This document shows positions 43,420 through 51,006 of a DNA stretch of 64,000 nt, piece by piece. Under the pieces are notes generated by a model. That model was not told where the DNA came from, did no database searches, and saw only the letters and a program-made list of their open reading frames with translations. The number at the start of each line of letters is the position of its first letter. Within the stretch, counting starts at the first letter, position 1. The position numbers and the translations under genes were made by a program. Location: IMG/VR virus record IMGVR_UViG_3300034071_002652, positions 1 to 64,000 of that record, one strand, 5' to 3'. This DNA comes from a virus.

Positions 43420-43812
43420 TTAAAGAATATTTACGTGAGTTCTTCCATCACCCCAATAACTATCATCACCATAATATACAAAAATTTCTTCATATTTAAA
43501 TATTTTCCTATTTGAGATGAATTGAAACGCTTTGAGAGTCGGATGATCCCTCCAATAAGCATTTGCGTTATTTGAGTGGTTATAGTAGGATGCATATCCC
43601 ATCCCTAATACTTGTTCTGTCCATTCACCTTGTTGTGGATAATTGAAACGATAGTCCAAAAACAAAGAACTGACCTCACCCTTTTGAATAGGTAAGGTCA
43701 GGACTAAACATTCTTCAATTATTTCACCTTCTTCGATGTCTTCAGTTGCAAAGACACCCCACCCTTTACCGAGGGATTCTTTAATCTCAATCTTGGTTGG
43801 TGGTTTAATCAT
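43420..43812 (-). CDS. SET-domain protein (putative protein lysine methyltransferase)
   Basis: The 130-residue protein (start MIKPPTKIEIKESLGKGWGV) follows the SET layout: KGWGVFATEDIEEGEIIEE (SAM-binding strand), GYASYYNHSNNANAYWR (the NHS motif) and IFKYEEIFVYYGDDSYW. It is a minimal SET with no pre-SET or post-SET. Start is placed at ATG 43812 (a TTG lies six bases earlier). It may methylate a phage or host protein; viral SET proteins exist in eukaryotic viruses. Confidence 0.85.
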   Translation of the reverse strand: MIKPPTKIEIKESLGKGWGVFATEDIEEGEIIEECLVLTLPIQKGEVSSLFLDYRFNYPQQGEWTEQVLGMGYASYYNHSNNANAYWRDHPTLKAFQFISNRKIFKYEEIFVYYGDDSYWGDGRTHVNIL

Positions 43813-43894
43813 CTCCAATTTTTGTTGACTTTATTCCAATAAGTTTCCCTTTGAAATTTCAACCAAAGAATTCTTATTTTTCTGATAAAATTTT

Positions 43895-44149
43895 TTATAT
43901 CCATTCTTTTACATCATAAGCATTATAATCATAAAGCTTCGGTGAAAATTGTGGATACTGTTCACTAACAAAAAAATGAATTAATTTACCTGATTTTAAA
44001 TTTTTACTTACCCACGTCCAATTTCCGTTTTGATCTTGTGTTGGAACTTCGATTACTTGACATTTGATGCCAATTGGGCCATCATATTCATAATGAATGT
44101 CACCAATTCTGATTTCCTCCACTATAATATTTCCGGCAGTCTTGGTCAT
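43895..44149 (-). CDS. small hypothetical protein
   Basis: The 84-residue protein begins MTKTAGNIIVEEIRIGDIHY and looks like a small beta barrel (HYEYDGPIGIKCQVIEV). It starts in an ATGA overlap with the upstream gene. No family is recognised. Confidence 0.6.
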   Translation of the reverse strand: MTKTAGNIIVEEIRIGDIHYEYDGPIGIKCQVIEVPTQDQNGNWTWVSKNLKSGKLIHFFVSEQYPQFSPKLYDYNAYDVKEWI

Positions 44150-44883
44150 GACGAAAGATATGTATACAGATTTATTGCTGATTGTTTTGCTTCAGACAAT
44201 GTCTTGATCTTTTTTTTTCCTAACCTTGAAAATGGTATGAAATTTCTGATTCCACCTTCTTCAATCTTTTTTCTTTCGTTGGAATCTTTTGCGTTTTTTA
44301 TAGATTGAATAAATTCGGAATTGTATTTATTCCATTCATTTTCATCATAATCTTGGATGTTTGGAATATAGTCGGATTCAAAGTATCTATCACCGATTTT
44401 GAATAATGATTCACCCCTATGTGTTGAAGTTACATATCCAACTATTTTTGGTGTTCCATATTTTAGAGATGCATAATGAGTTGTTTTTTCAACATCATCG
44501 TATTTGATCGCAACACCTTTTGGAAAATCATCACAAACTTTTAAATTGTTTTGATAATACGACCAACCTGTCCTTAGATCTCCGATCAAAGTTCCATCTT
44601 TAGAAACAAATGAGTTTGGAATGTTAAAGGTTTCTCCCGAGTGAGACCAAGAATATTTCCTGATGTATCCGCCGGTAAATCTGTTAATCTTATAAATTTT
44701 GTTAATGTCCGGAATCCATCCATTCTTGTCCTTTTCGGGAAAAACCCTACTAACCAACTTAACAAATCCGAGATCCAAATGAACTTGGTTCAGGATACTC
44801 TTCCCGATATAATTCGGAGATTTTTGGAACCTGAATTTTACCTTTCCAAGATATGGTGTTTGATTCTCAATCATGGTTTTCAT
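44146..44883 (-). CDS. hypothetical protein
   Basis: The 245-residue protein is basic, with beta-rich repeats in the first two thirds (GTLIGDLRTGWSYYQN, GTPKIVGYVTSTHRGESLFK) and a helical tail (KTLSEAKQSAINLYTYLS). It is translationally coupled to the small gene downstream. No family is recognised. Confidence 0.6.
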   Translation of the reverse strand: MKTMIENQTPYLGKVKFRFQKSPNYIGKSILNQVHLDLGFVKLVSRVFPEKDKNGWIPDINKIYKINRFTGGYIRKYSWSHSGETFNIPNSFVSKDGTLIGDLRTGWSYYQNNLKVCDDFPKGVAIKYDDVEKTTHYASLKYGTPKIVGYVTSTHRGESLFKIGDRYFESDYIPNIQDYDENEWNKYNSEFIQSIKNAKDSNERKKIEEGGIRNFIPFSRLGKKKIKTLSEAKQSAINLYTYLSS

Positions 44884-44935
44884 TCATTTGGTTATTAAAA
44901 TATAATTCGATTTTGGAAAATGTCAAACTTCGATA

Positions 44936-45523
44936 TTAAAGAATATCACCATTTACCATATACACAGAGGATCCCTTATGATCGTTGTCCAACGTGTATT
45001 GAGGTGCACAAATTTCCCCCTTAAAGAAGATTTTGGAGATAAAATCAATCTCGAAATTTGGTGCAACCACTGATCCGCTTACAAATGAAAAATCCGATGG
45101 TTGTGGAATTGTATCGGATTCGATATTCAATTCAAAAAGACCTCCCTTATATTCGTCAACAAACAACATAACATTTTCGAATTCTTCATCCATCATAATA
45201 TCGAAAGTTTCTGACAAATCTTCTTCATCCTGAAATTCCTCATGATTGTTGATTTCAGTTCCGATAAATTCACAAACCACATTATTATCGGAATCTTCAA
45301 CTTTGAACCAAAGATTTTCAAGATTGAAATGTGGTCGTGAAATATCCATAAGTTCCATACCAGCAAGACTGAGCATGGTTTCAATTTCTTCATAAACTGA
45401 CACAATATTATCTGTGTCGTTTTTCATCAAAATATCTTTGATTGTTTCAATATCAGATTTATCTAACCCGAATGTACGAAAGTGATTCTCCCAACCACTA
45501 ACAAGAACTCTATAACTTTGCAT
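44936..45523 (-). CDS. hypothetical acidic protein
   Basis: The 195-residue protein begins MQSYRVLVSGWENHFRTFGL and is acidic with alternating strands. A weak TATTTTTAT variant of the phage box lies just upstream. No family is recognised. Confidence 0.6.
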   Translation of the reverse strand: MQSYRVLVSGWENHFRTFGLDKSDIETIKDILMKNDTDNIVSVYEEIETMLSLAGMELMDISRPHFNLENLWFKVEDSDNNVVCEFIGTEINNHEEFQDEEDLSETFDIMMDEEFENVMLFVDEYKGGLFELNIESDTIPQPSDFSFVSGSVVAPNFEIDFISKIFFKGEICAPQYTLDNDHKGSSVYMVNGDIL

Positions 45524-45583
45524 TTTTTTTATAAAAATATATGTGGAAAAAATTTAATAGACAAATTATTTTGAAAAAAAAAG

Positions 45584-45656
45584 TGACCCCTGGCGGGCTC
45601 GAACCGCCGGCCCATACATTAAAAGTGTATTGCTCTACCAACTGAGCTAAGAGGTC
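45584..45656 (-). tRNA. tRNA-Lys (UUU)
   Basis: The acceptor GACCTCT pairs with AGGGGTC, stem ATACA/TGTAT encloses CTTTTAA, and the T arm is canonical with discriminator A. Confidence 0.95.
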
Positions 45657-45664
45657 ATTTTTGA

Positions 45665-46330
45665 TTATTGACTATGTTTCCAATGATTATCAATCAAAGA
45701 CATACCTTCATGTTGTATTGTTACTTTTTCTTTCAGGATTCCGAATCGATTCAATCCGTTCCTCCAAAAAATTTCATTGAACCAAATATCTGGTGTATCC
45801 CACGAGAATTTTTCTAATGATTCGAACAAAACTCTCTTGGTTTTTTTTGGAAAGACCAAACAATGGGCCATAATAATTTTGTCAGTTACATAGAAACTTG
45901 ATTCATCATAAACTTCTTTGAAAGACGATTGTAAAAAACCGTTACAATAATTAGATCCAAGTGAAAAGTGTGACAAATTATGTTTTTCCGAAAATTCTAT
46001 ACCTTCTTTTACTTTTTCAACAAATTCCTCAGGTGAACAGGTAAGAACGCAATCACATTCACACACGATCAATGCGTCCAAATCATCTGTGAAATTATCC
46101 AAGAATGCTTGCTTGAATGATTGATAAGCTCCATAATGACCAGGACCATGATTTGTATGTTCTGATTGAGTAATTGCAGGTCTTATCTTCCAATCCTCTC
46201 CAAGATATCTCGGATTTATTTGTTGTTTATACTCAATCCCCAAATTACCCAACGGTGACAAAGATAAAATTGAATTTTTTTCTCTTGTTGACTCAATTTC
46301 AGTTAGAATGTGAACTAGTTTTATATTCAT
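45665..46330 (-). CDS. putative glycosyltransferase
   Basis: The 221-residue protein has the look of a GT-A enzyme: NIKLVHILTEIESTREKN at the start, GAYQSFKQAFLDNFTDDL, then ALIVCECDCVL with an acidic CECD motif, and HCLVFPKKTKRVLF further on. The cluster it belongs to differs from the main glycan island. Sugar and acceptor are unknown. Confidence 0.6.
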   Translation of the reverse strand: MNIKLVHILTEIESTREKNSILSLSPLGNLGIEYKQQINPRYLGEDWKIRPAITQSEHTNHGPGHYGAYQSFKQAFLDNFTDDLDALIVCECDCVLTCSPEEFVEKVKEGIEFSEKHNLSHFSLGSNYCNGFLQSSFKEVYDESSFYVTDKIIMAHCLVFPKKTKRVLFESLEKFSWDTPDIWFNEIFWRNGLNRFGILKEKVTIQHEGMSLIDNHWKHSQ

Positions 46331-46356
46331 TTAATTTCATTTATTTATTATTTATA

Positions 46357-46641
46357 TCAATCCCGACAATGGTATTTGATCAATACTCGGACATCTTCAA
46401 TATTCCGATATTTGTTTGCAATCTCATCTGCCTTTGCAGAAGCTTCTTCGGGTGAAGAATTCATGATAGAAGAGAAACCTACATTATATGAATATTCATA
46501 TTTCGGAAAAACAGAGTTATCTAGAACCTTACGACTTTTAAGACCATCGGAATAACTCACTTTCTTACCCAACGCATTGTAGATAGATCGTTTGCGAGGA
46601 GAACAAATCTCAACAGAGTAGAAATCAAAAAGGTTTTCCAT
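46357..46641 (-). CDS. small hypothetical protein
   Basis: The 94-residue protein (MENLFDFYSVEICSPRKRSI) is basic in the middle and ends in a helical segment with EEASAKADEIANKYRNIED. No family is recognised. Confidence 0.55.
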   Translation of the reverse strand: MENLFDFYSVEICSPRKRSIYNALGKKVSYSDGLKSRKVLDNSVFPKYEYSYNVGFSSIMNSSPEEASAKADEIANKYRNIEDVRVLIKYHCRD

Positions 46642-46731
46642 ATCGGTTTTCTTTAGTGAAACTAATATACAACCAATTCACCGAATTACCAAATATTTTA
46701 AAGAAAAGGAAGAGTTCTTTTGTTTATTTAT

Positions 46732-47097
46732 TTATTCACCCATTATGATTGACCCATAACGATTAGTCAATCGGTTTTCTAGTTTATCTAATCTACTGTC
46801 CAAATCACGATTAAAGTTCATCTCAACTTCATCGATTCGTCTGTGAAGGTGATCTTTTGATAAGTCAAGCTCACGAGACAAGTCATCAACAACTTCTGAA
46901 ACACGTCTATCCATCATTTCACGATCACGAGCATAGTTGGAATGATCGTATGACATTTGTTCTCTTATGTCATCTATTTCTTGTTGTTTTTCTTGCAACA
47001 ATTTGATTTTTTTGTTCACGGAAACTAAAAACACTATCAAACCAATAAAACCTGATAGTATCATACCCCCCACGAAATTTAATAATTCTATTGTCAT
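46732..47097 (-). CDS. membrane-anchored coiled-coil protein
   Basis: I start at ATG 47097, giving MTIELLNFVGGMILSGFIGL with one N-terminal span, followed by a long charged coiled coil (residues 29-118, heptads such as LSRELDLSKDHLHRRIDEVE). The longer open frame runs through tRNA genes and is not real. Such proteins can be i-spanin-like or tether components, but no partner gene is evident. Confidence 0.65.
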   Translation of the reverse strand: MTIELLNFVGGMILSGFIGLIVFLVSVNKKIKLLQEKQQEIDDIREQMSYDHSNYARDREMMDRRVSEVVDDLSRELDLSKDHLHRRIDEVEMNFNRDLDSRLDKLENRLTNRYGSIIMGE

Positions 47098-47135
47098 TTT
47101 TTTAATTTTTTTTAATGTCAAAGAACTCTTCCTTG

Positions 47136-47210
47136 TCGGGATACCAAGATTCGAACTTGGGACCTCCTGCTCCCAAAGCAGGCGCGATGACCGGACTACG
47201 CTATATCCCG
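47136..47210 (-). tRNA. tRNA-Pro (UGG)
   Basis: The acceptor CGGGATA pairs with TATCCCG, stem CCTGC/GCAGG encloses TTTGGGA, T-loop TTCGAAT, discriminator A. Confidence 0.95.
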
Positions 47211-47220
47211 ATATAACTTG

Positions 47221-47300
47221 TGGGGGTAGATGGACTCGAACCACCGAACCGTTAGGAGCTGATTTACAGTCAGCCGCAATTGCCACTATGCGATACCCCC
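47221..47300 (-). tRNA. tRNA-Tyr (GUA)
   Basis: The acceptor GGGGGTA pairs with TACCCCC, stem GCTGA/TCAGC encloses CTGTAAA, and a variable arm (TCCTAACGGT) is present as usual for tRNA-Tyr. Confidence 0.95.
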
Positions 47301-47412
47301 AAAATGACCGTTTTTTCCCCCATTACCCCACCCAAGAGAGGGACCTTGTGATGGATTTTAGTTCAGGAAGTCTGACAGGGTTTCCCCCATCAGACCGTTA
47401 CCACGGACAAAC
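47301..47412 (-). other. untranslated spacer with a long hairpin
   Basis: Between the phosphoesterase stop and tRNA-Tyr there is no ORF. GTCTGA and TCAGAC at 47370-47395 pair with GGG/CCC inside, making an imperfect long stem without a T tract. It may process the mRNA from the tRNAs. Confidence 0.4.
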
Positions 47413-48123
47413 CTACCCATTTACAACACCAATCATAAAATAATTTTCCTCGTAGATCAAGTAATTACCAACGGGCAAAGCATCAATTAGAAATAATTTA
47501 TTTTTCAACATCAATTTCATTGGCATTTCTTTAACTTCTGTATGACCTACAACTTGAATATATTGATCATTTAAAAAAGTATTTTTATTTCCCGACATCA
47601 AACTTCTTGGACGAATCCAAATCGGTGTTTGCATGATATCATCACCTGTTGGATCAAATATTCCGTTGAACTCAAAATTTCGTGGTTTGTATTTCCAAAT
47701 TTCATTTACAAAGTTAGAGATAGGTTCTCCTTCCTTGTATCTATTTTGATTTACCAACCAATCATAACCAATACCCGCATGTGAACACAAAATATTATCC
47801 ATCTCATAACACATTTGAAAGTGGTGTAGGTTTTCTTTAATGAGAAGTTGAATTGCTGGTCCTGCACTCCGTTGAAATCCACTATACACTTCGTAAGTGT
47901 TAATATAATGGAAATCATGATTACCAATCAACATAATGACCTCACATTCACCTTTTTCTTTGAACTCAATAATTTCCTTGAAATTATATTGTTGTTCTGC
48001 TGATCCAATGTCGAAACTGTCAAAATAATCCCCGATGAAAAGAACCCGATCAGCTTTTTCACTTTCTACGATTTTTTTCCATATGTCTCGACCATGAATG
48101 TCTCCGATAAAGATTGTTTTCAT
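47413..48123 (-). CDS. calcineurin-like metallophosphoesterase
   Basis: The 236-residue protein has all motifs: FIGDIHGRD (residues 5-13), FIGDYFD, LIGNHDFHY, CSHAGIG and VVGHTEVKE. It is a binuclear-metal phosphoesterase similar to PrpE/ApaH-type or lambda phosphatase-like enzymes. Substrate could be a phosphoprotein, dinucleotide polyphosphate or 2',3'-cyclic nucleotide. Confidence 0.9.
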   Translation of the reverse strand: MKTIFIGDIHGRDIWKKIVESEKADRVLFIGDYFDSFDIGSAEQQYNFKEIIEFKEKGECEVIMLIGNHDFHYINTYEVYSGFQRSAGPAIQLLIKENLHHFQMCYEMDNILCSHAGIGYDWLVNQNRYKEGEPISNFVNEIWKYKPRNFEFNGIFDPTGDDIMQTPIWIRPRSLMSGNKNTFLNDQYIQVVGHTEVKEMPMKLMLKNKLFLIDALPVGNYLIYEENYFMIGVVNG

Positions 48124-48139
48124 TAGTTTATTATTTTAG

Positions 48140-48237
48140 TAGTCAGGACAGGACTCGAACCTGTACGTATAGGATTAGCGCGTAGCCTATACACATCTTA
48201 TTTGAGGAGTGCGTCTAACCAATTCCGCCACCTGACT
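48140..48237 (-). tRNA. tRNA-Leu-like (CAA), irregular
   Basis: The acceptor AGTCAGG pairs with CCTGACT, D arm GGCGGAATTGGTTAGACGC is Leu-like, and the T arm is canonical. The loop CTCAAAT implies CAA, but the anticodon stem is badly paired. A long variable arm (TATAGG with CCTATA) makes it 98 bases. Confidence 0.55.
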
Positions 48238-48243
48238 GTGTTT

Positions 48244-48447
48244 TTAGTCTTTAAACTCTCGATAAACAAACATGAAAAAACAAATGTAACTAAGGGTCAA
48301 CCCACCCACTAGAGAGTATCTGATTAGGTCGTGAAGTAGGGTACCGTCGAGTGGCACATCCCAAAGGATACAAGTTAAAAATACAATAAATGACAGGATG
48401 AAGAGTGTGAGTGACGCAAATCCTGTGATGTTGATTAGTTTTTTCAT
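48244..48447 (-). CDS. small two-span membrane protein
   Basis: The 67-residue protein (start MKKLINITGFASLTLFILSF) has two membrane spans (about 9-28 and 43-62) and a short charged tail. Small size and topology are holin-like, but there is no lysis neighbour. It lies between two tRNA genes. Confidence 0.55.
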   Translation of the reverse strand: MKKLINITGFASLTLFILSFIVFLTCILWDVPLDGTLLHDLIRYSLVGGLTLSYICFFMFVYREFKD

Positions 48448-48474
48448 AGTGATTTAGATAATTTTTATTTTTTG

Positions 48475-48548
48475 CTCTCCCTCTTGGGCTTGAACCAAGG
48501 ACCTATTGATTAACAGTCAACCGCTCTAACCGACTGAGCTAAGGGAGA
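48475..48548 (-). tRNA. tRNA-Asn (GUU)
   Basis: The acceptor TCTCCCT pairs with AGGGAGA, loop CTGTTAA, discriminator G. Confidence 0.95.
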
Positions 48549-48577
48549 AAAAGGGTCGAGTTCAACACGCCAGGAAG

Positions 48578-48624
48578 GGCCCAACAAGCCTCTTTCACAG
48601 AAGAGGAAAGGCCCAACAAGCCTG
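48578..48624 (-). repeat. duplicated hairpin motif between tRNAs
   Basis: The 14-base ggcccaacaagcct occurs at 48578-48591 and 48611-48624. On the minus strand each copy forms AGGC-loop-GCC(T), with a third hairpin (CCTCTT/AAGAGG) between them. There is no ORF. Confidence 0.6.
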
Positions 48625-48644
48625 TAGGTGAAGAACTTTCGACC

Positions 48645-48713
48645 TGTAAGAAGGAGACAAATTTGAATTCTCAATCTTGGAAGGTAATAATCTACCAATT
48701 GAGATATAGAGTC
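48645..48713 (-). pseudogene. degenerate tRNA (Gly-UCC-like)
   Basis: The minus strand has a tRNA-like D segment (ATCTCAATTGGTAGAT), a CTTCCAA loop and a TTCAAAT T-loop in the right order, but the acceptor and anticodon stems do not pair. It looks like a decayed tRNA-Gly. Confidence 0.4.
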
Positions 48714-48719
48714 AAATAG

Positions 48720-48793
48720 TCCTCCCACTTGGACTTGAACCAAGAACCTGCGGATTATGAGTCCGACGCTCTAACCGATTGAGCTATGGGAGG
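48720..48793 (-). tRNA. CAU tRNA, probably tRNA-Ile2 (lysidine) rather than Met
   Basis: The acceptor CCTCCCA pairs with TGGGAGG and the loop is CTCATAA. C4-G69 and C5-G68, elements that TilS uses in E. coli tRNA-Ile2, are present, and a tilS gene lies 50 bases upstream in the same direction. It would read AUA after modification. Confidence 0.85.
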
Positions 48794-48811
48794 GTTTTAT
48801 TATTCCGACAT

Positions 48812-48833
48812 TTCAAAGAACACCACAAAGATA
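48812..48833 (-). promoter_or_regulatory. stable-RNA promoter with boxA-like element
   Basis: On the minus strand TATCTTTG then TG and GTGTTCTTTGAA, identical in the core to the copy at 40752. It drives the tRNA-Ile2/Asn/Leu cluster. Confidence 0.65.
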
Positions 48834-48844
48834 TTACATATTTC

Positions 48845-49444
48845 TCAATTCACCAAATCTTTTTTGATCATTTTTTTCACAACAGTTTTAAGACCGGGGT
48901 TGACCTTTAGAAGTTCGGGAATAATATTATGTCTGATTCTATTTCTTGAATATTCCACCGAGTTATTTGATTCGTCTTGAATAAAAGGTACGTTTTTCCT
49001 TTTACACCAACTTTCGAACTCAGACTTTTCAGTCAAAAGAAAAGGACGAATAACATTCTCCTTACGATAAGGGATGACCGATTGAAATCCCCTCGTCATA
49101 GTGAAAATATATGTTTCAACACAATCATCCAAATGGTGACACGTTACGATTGGAAAATCAAATGATCGAAAAAACTCATACCTCAAATCAGACCACATCT
49201 TTTCCTTGTTGGATTTTGGTTTTTGATCTGTCCTTCCAACAAACAAACTCAAACCGTTTTCCTCACAATATTTGGTGATAAACTTTTCAGCATCATCACC
49301 GTGTTCTGTATTGTGATTGAAATAAAGGACGTGTGGATTATAATTTGATCTTCTCAAAAAATCCAAAACGGCCATAGAGTCAACCCCTCCCGAACAAGCA
49401 AGTCCAAATTCAGAGGTTGGAATATTTCCGAGTACTTTGATCAT
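48845..49444 (-). CDS. tilS: tRNA(Ile)-lysidine synthase, minimal form
   Basis: The 199-residue protein is the PP-loop N-terminal domain of TilS: FGLACSGGVDSMAVLDFL (ATP pyrophosphatase loop), YFNHNTEHGDDAE, TCHHLDDCVETYIFTMTRG and SRNRIRHNIIPEL. The C-terminal domains of the E. coli enzyme are absent, as in short forms. I start at ATG 49444; the longer frame crosses tRNA-Ser. It should convert C34 of the nearby CAU tRNA to lysidine. Confidence 0.9.
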   Translation of the reverse strand: MIKVLGNIPTSEFGLACSGGVDSMAVLDFLRRSNYNPHVLYFNHNTEHGDDAEKFITKYCEENGLSLFVGRTDQKPKSNKEKMWSDLRYEFFRSFDFPIVTCHHLDDCVETYIFTMTRGFQSVIPYRKENVIRPFLLTEKSEFESWCKRKNVPFIQDESNNSVEYSRNRIRHNIIPELLKVNPGLKTVVKKMIKKDLVN

Positions 49445-49459
49445 AACATTATTTTTTTG

Positions 49460-49547
49460 TGGAAGGTGTGGGGCTCGAACCCACGCGACGATTCCTCGCC
49501 CTATTTGTTTAGCAAACAAACCCCTTCACCAACTTGGGTAACCTTCC
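49460..49547 (-). tRNA. tRNA-Ser (GCU)
   Basis: The acceptor GGAAGGT pairs with ACCTTCC, stem TTTGT/ACAAA encloses TTGCTAA, and a long variable arm is present. The discriminator is A rather than the usual G of tRNA-Ser. Confidence 0.9.
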
Positions 49548-49556
49548 AACTTATTG

Positions 49557-50117
49557 TCACAATATAAGAACCGGTTGATTCAAATATTCGATCAATAAGG
49601 TTTTAACTTCGGAATTACAAATTCCATTTTTGTGATCTGTTGACAAAACAAAATGTTCCAAACCCCACCCCTGTTCTCCAAGTCTCATATCATCGATTGC
49701 GACCCATGATACGACGTGAGGATGGTTGTTCAACCATTTTCTGATTTCCAAAACTCGGGTTTGGTTTAACCCAAGACCCATCTTGAATTCGAACTCAGGT
49801 GGAACTTCACTTCGATCGATGAAAGGGGTAAAACCGATTGGTTTTTTGATGATCCCCTGACTTTCATAATATTCACCGATTTCTTCCAAAGTTGCCCAAG
49901 TTCTCCAATCAGAAGAAATTACAATCTCACAATCGGTGTCTCTGATGACCTGATTTAGACATTCAACACAACTATGATTGAAGTTGTCAAACCTATCCAA
50001 GATTGGGATTTCTTTGATGGTGGGGCGTGGATCATATTTCTTTTGTTTATCGAATCTTGAACCCCATTCAGATTCCAAACAGATCACACCATCGTGATCC
50101 ATAAAAATTACTTTCAT
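49557..50117 (-). CDS. HAD-like protein related to RNA-repair HAD domains
   Basis: The 186-residue protein begins MKVIFMDHDGVICLESEWGS (motif I DxDG), with IVISSDWRTW (motif II) and VSWVAIDDMRL (motif IV). This matches the HAD domain described in Swiss-army-knife RNA repair proteins. It may remove a phosphate from RNA ends. I start at ATG 50117, as the longer frame crosses tRNA-Leu. It sits between two tRNA genes. Confidence 0.7.
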   Translation of the reverse strand: MKVIFMDHDGVICLESEWGSRFDKQKKYDPRPTIKEIPILDRFDNFNHSCVECLNQVIRDTDCEIVISSDWRTWATLEEIGEYYESQGIIKKPIGFTPFIDRSEVPPEFEFKMGLGLNQTRVLEIRKWLNNHPHVVSWVAIDDMRLGEQGWGLEHFVLSTDHKNGICNSEVKTLLIEYLNQPVLIL

Positions 50118-50135
50118 TTGTTTTAATTGTTGCGG

Positions 50136-50221
50136 TAGCCGGAGCGGGGCTCGAACCCGCACGGACCCTTCGGTCCATTTGATTTTAAGTCAAACATGTA
50201 TACCAATTTCATCATCCGGCC
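50136..50221 (-). tRNA. tRNA-Leu (UAA)
   Basis: The acceptor GGCCGGA pairs with TCCGGCT, loop CTTAAAA within TTTGA/TCAAA, variable arm GGACCGAAGGGTCC, T-loop TTCGAGC, discriminator A. Its first bases overlap the stop region of the endonuclease gene. Confidence 0.9.
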
Positions 50222-50865
50222 ATGGACGTGTTTTCTCTATAAAAATCTATAAAATCAATATCATTATATGGGGACCAACCATTTTTTATTTTTTTAATAA
50301 GACATCTTGAGGTCCCTTGAGAGATATCATATCTTTTTTGTAACATAAGTCTTCCGAATCCATATTTAGTGAAATCCCAACTTTCATTGATGTAATCGTC
50401 AAATATTTGAAAAGACTTCATCCATGATTGGACATCACTATTTACATTTCTCCAAGATGGTTTCATATAATTTGGATTTTTCTCGCCTTTTTTTGATTCT
50501 ACGATTTTTGATCTATAATTAGGGTCCTCCCACCTATGTTGCATCGAGTTAGAAAGTTTTTTTAATAAAAATTCGTCCCAAATAGTGCATTTACCAATTG
50601 CACGGTTAAGACATAAGTCATCATTTATTGACTTTTTAATTAATTCATATTCTAATTGTAATGCCTCTTCTCTCGTGTTCAGAATTTTAATTATTTCTCC
50701 TGAAAAGAAATCAACACCATTTTTACTCATAATTTCTTTTATGTAATCGGATGATGTAAAATACTTTACTAATAAGTCGTCTTCAGGACTACCGAAGTAA
50801 TTCCATCTTACACCATAGTAATAGGTGTTATTTTTACCCGTTATTTTATATACATATGGTTTCAT
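50212..50865 (-). CDS. GIY-YIG homing endonuclease
   Basis: The 217-residue protein starts with a GIY-YIG core (KPYVYKITGKNNTYYYGVRW; the motif is VYK-YYG), and has an Arg/Glu-bearing helix (TREEALQLEYELIKKSI). NUMOD3-like HRWEDPNYRSKIVESKKGEK and a C-terminal HTH follow. Its stop codon lies inside the tRNA-Leu gene and a boxA-like promoter lies upstream, so it appears inserted into a tRNA transcription unit. It carries its own TATTTAT box. Confidence 0.85.
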   Translation of the reverse strand: MKPYVYKITGKNNTYYYGVRWNYFGSPEDDLLVKYFTSSDYIKEIMSKNGVDFFSGEIIKILNTREEALQLEYELIKKSINDDLCLNRAIGKCTIWDEFLLKKLSNSMQHRWEDPNYRSKIVESKKGEKNPNYMKPSWRNVNSDVQSWMKSFQIFDDYINESWDFTKYGFGRLMLQKRYDISQGTSRCLIKKIKNGWSPYNDIDFIDFYRENTSMAG

Positions 50866-50870
50866 AATAT

Positions 50871-50877
50871 ATAAATA
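50871..50877 (-). promoter_or_regulatory. TATTTAT box
   Basis: On the minus strand ATATATTTATATATT precedes the endonuclease ATG by five bases. Confidence 0.45.
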
Positions 50878-50914
50878 TATTCGTCTACCATTTTTTGTAT
50901 ACCTATTTCAATAT

Positions 50915-50936
50915 TTCAAAGAACACCCAAAACATA
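50915..50936 (-). promoter_or_regulatory. stable-RNA promoter with boxA-like element
   Basis: On the minus strand TATGTTTTG (one T longer than the consensus), then GGTGTTCTTTGAA. It probably once led directly into tRNA-Leu (50136) before the endonuclease gene arrived. Confidence 0.55.
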
Positions 50937-51006
50937 CAACAAATCTTCTGAAGTTTCAACCCCTCCCTCTATTCTATATTTTTGGGGAGGGGAGAGGAGC
51001 CTACTA

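Noticed and set aside
47098-47286. N-terminal extension of the coiled-coil protein
   Set aside because: The frame passes through tRNA-Pro and tRNA-Tyr.
48510-48743. Minus ORF across the tRNA cluster
   Set aside because: It overlaps tRNA-Asn, the hairpin repeats and tRNA-Ile2, so it is a chance frame.
48720-48793. Elongator tRNA-Met
   Set aside because: The anticodon alone allows it, but the acceptor pairs C4-G69/C5-G68 and the adjacent tilS favour tRNA-Ile2. It remains the main alternative.
49445-49519. N-terminal extension of tilS
   Set aside because: The extra residues are translated from the tRNA-Ser gene; the ATG at 49444 gives the conserved start.
50958-50992. Terminator from the CCCCTCCC/GGGGAGGGG pair
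   Set aside because: The arms pair but no T tract follows on either strand.
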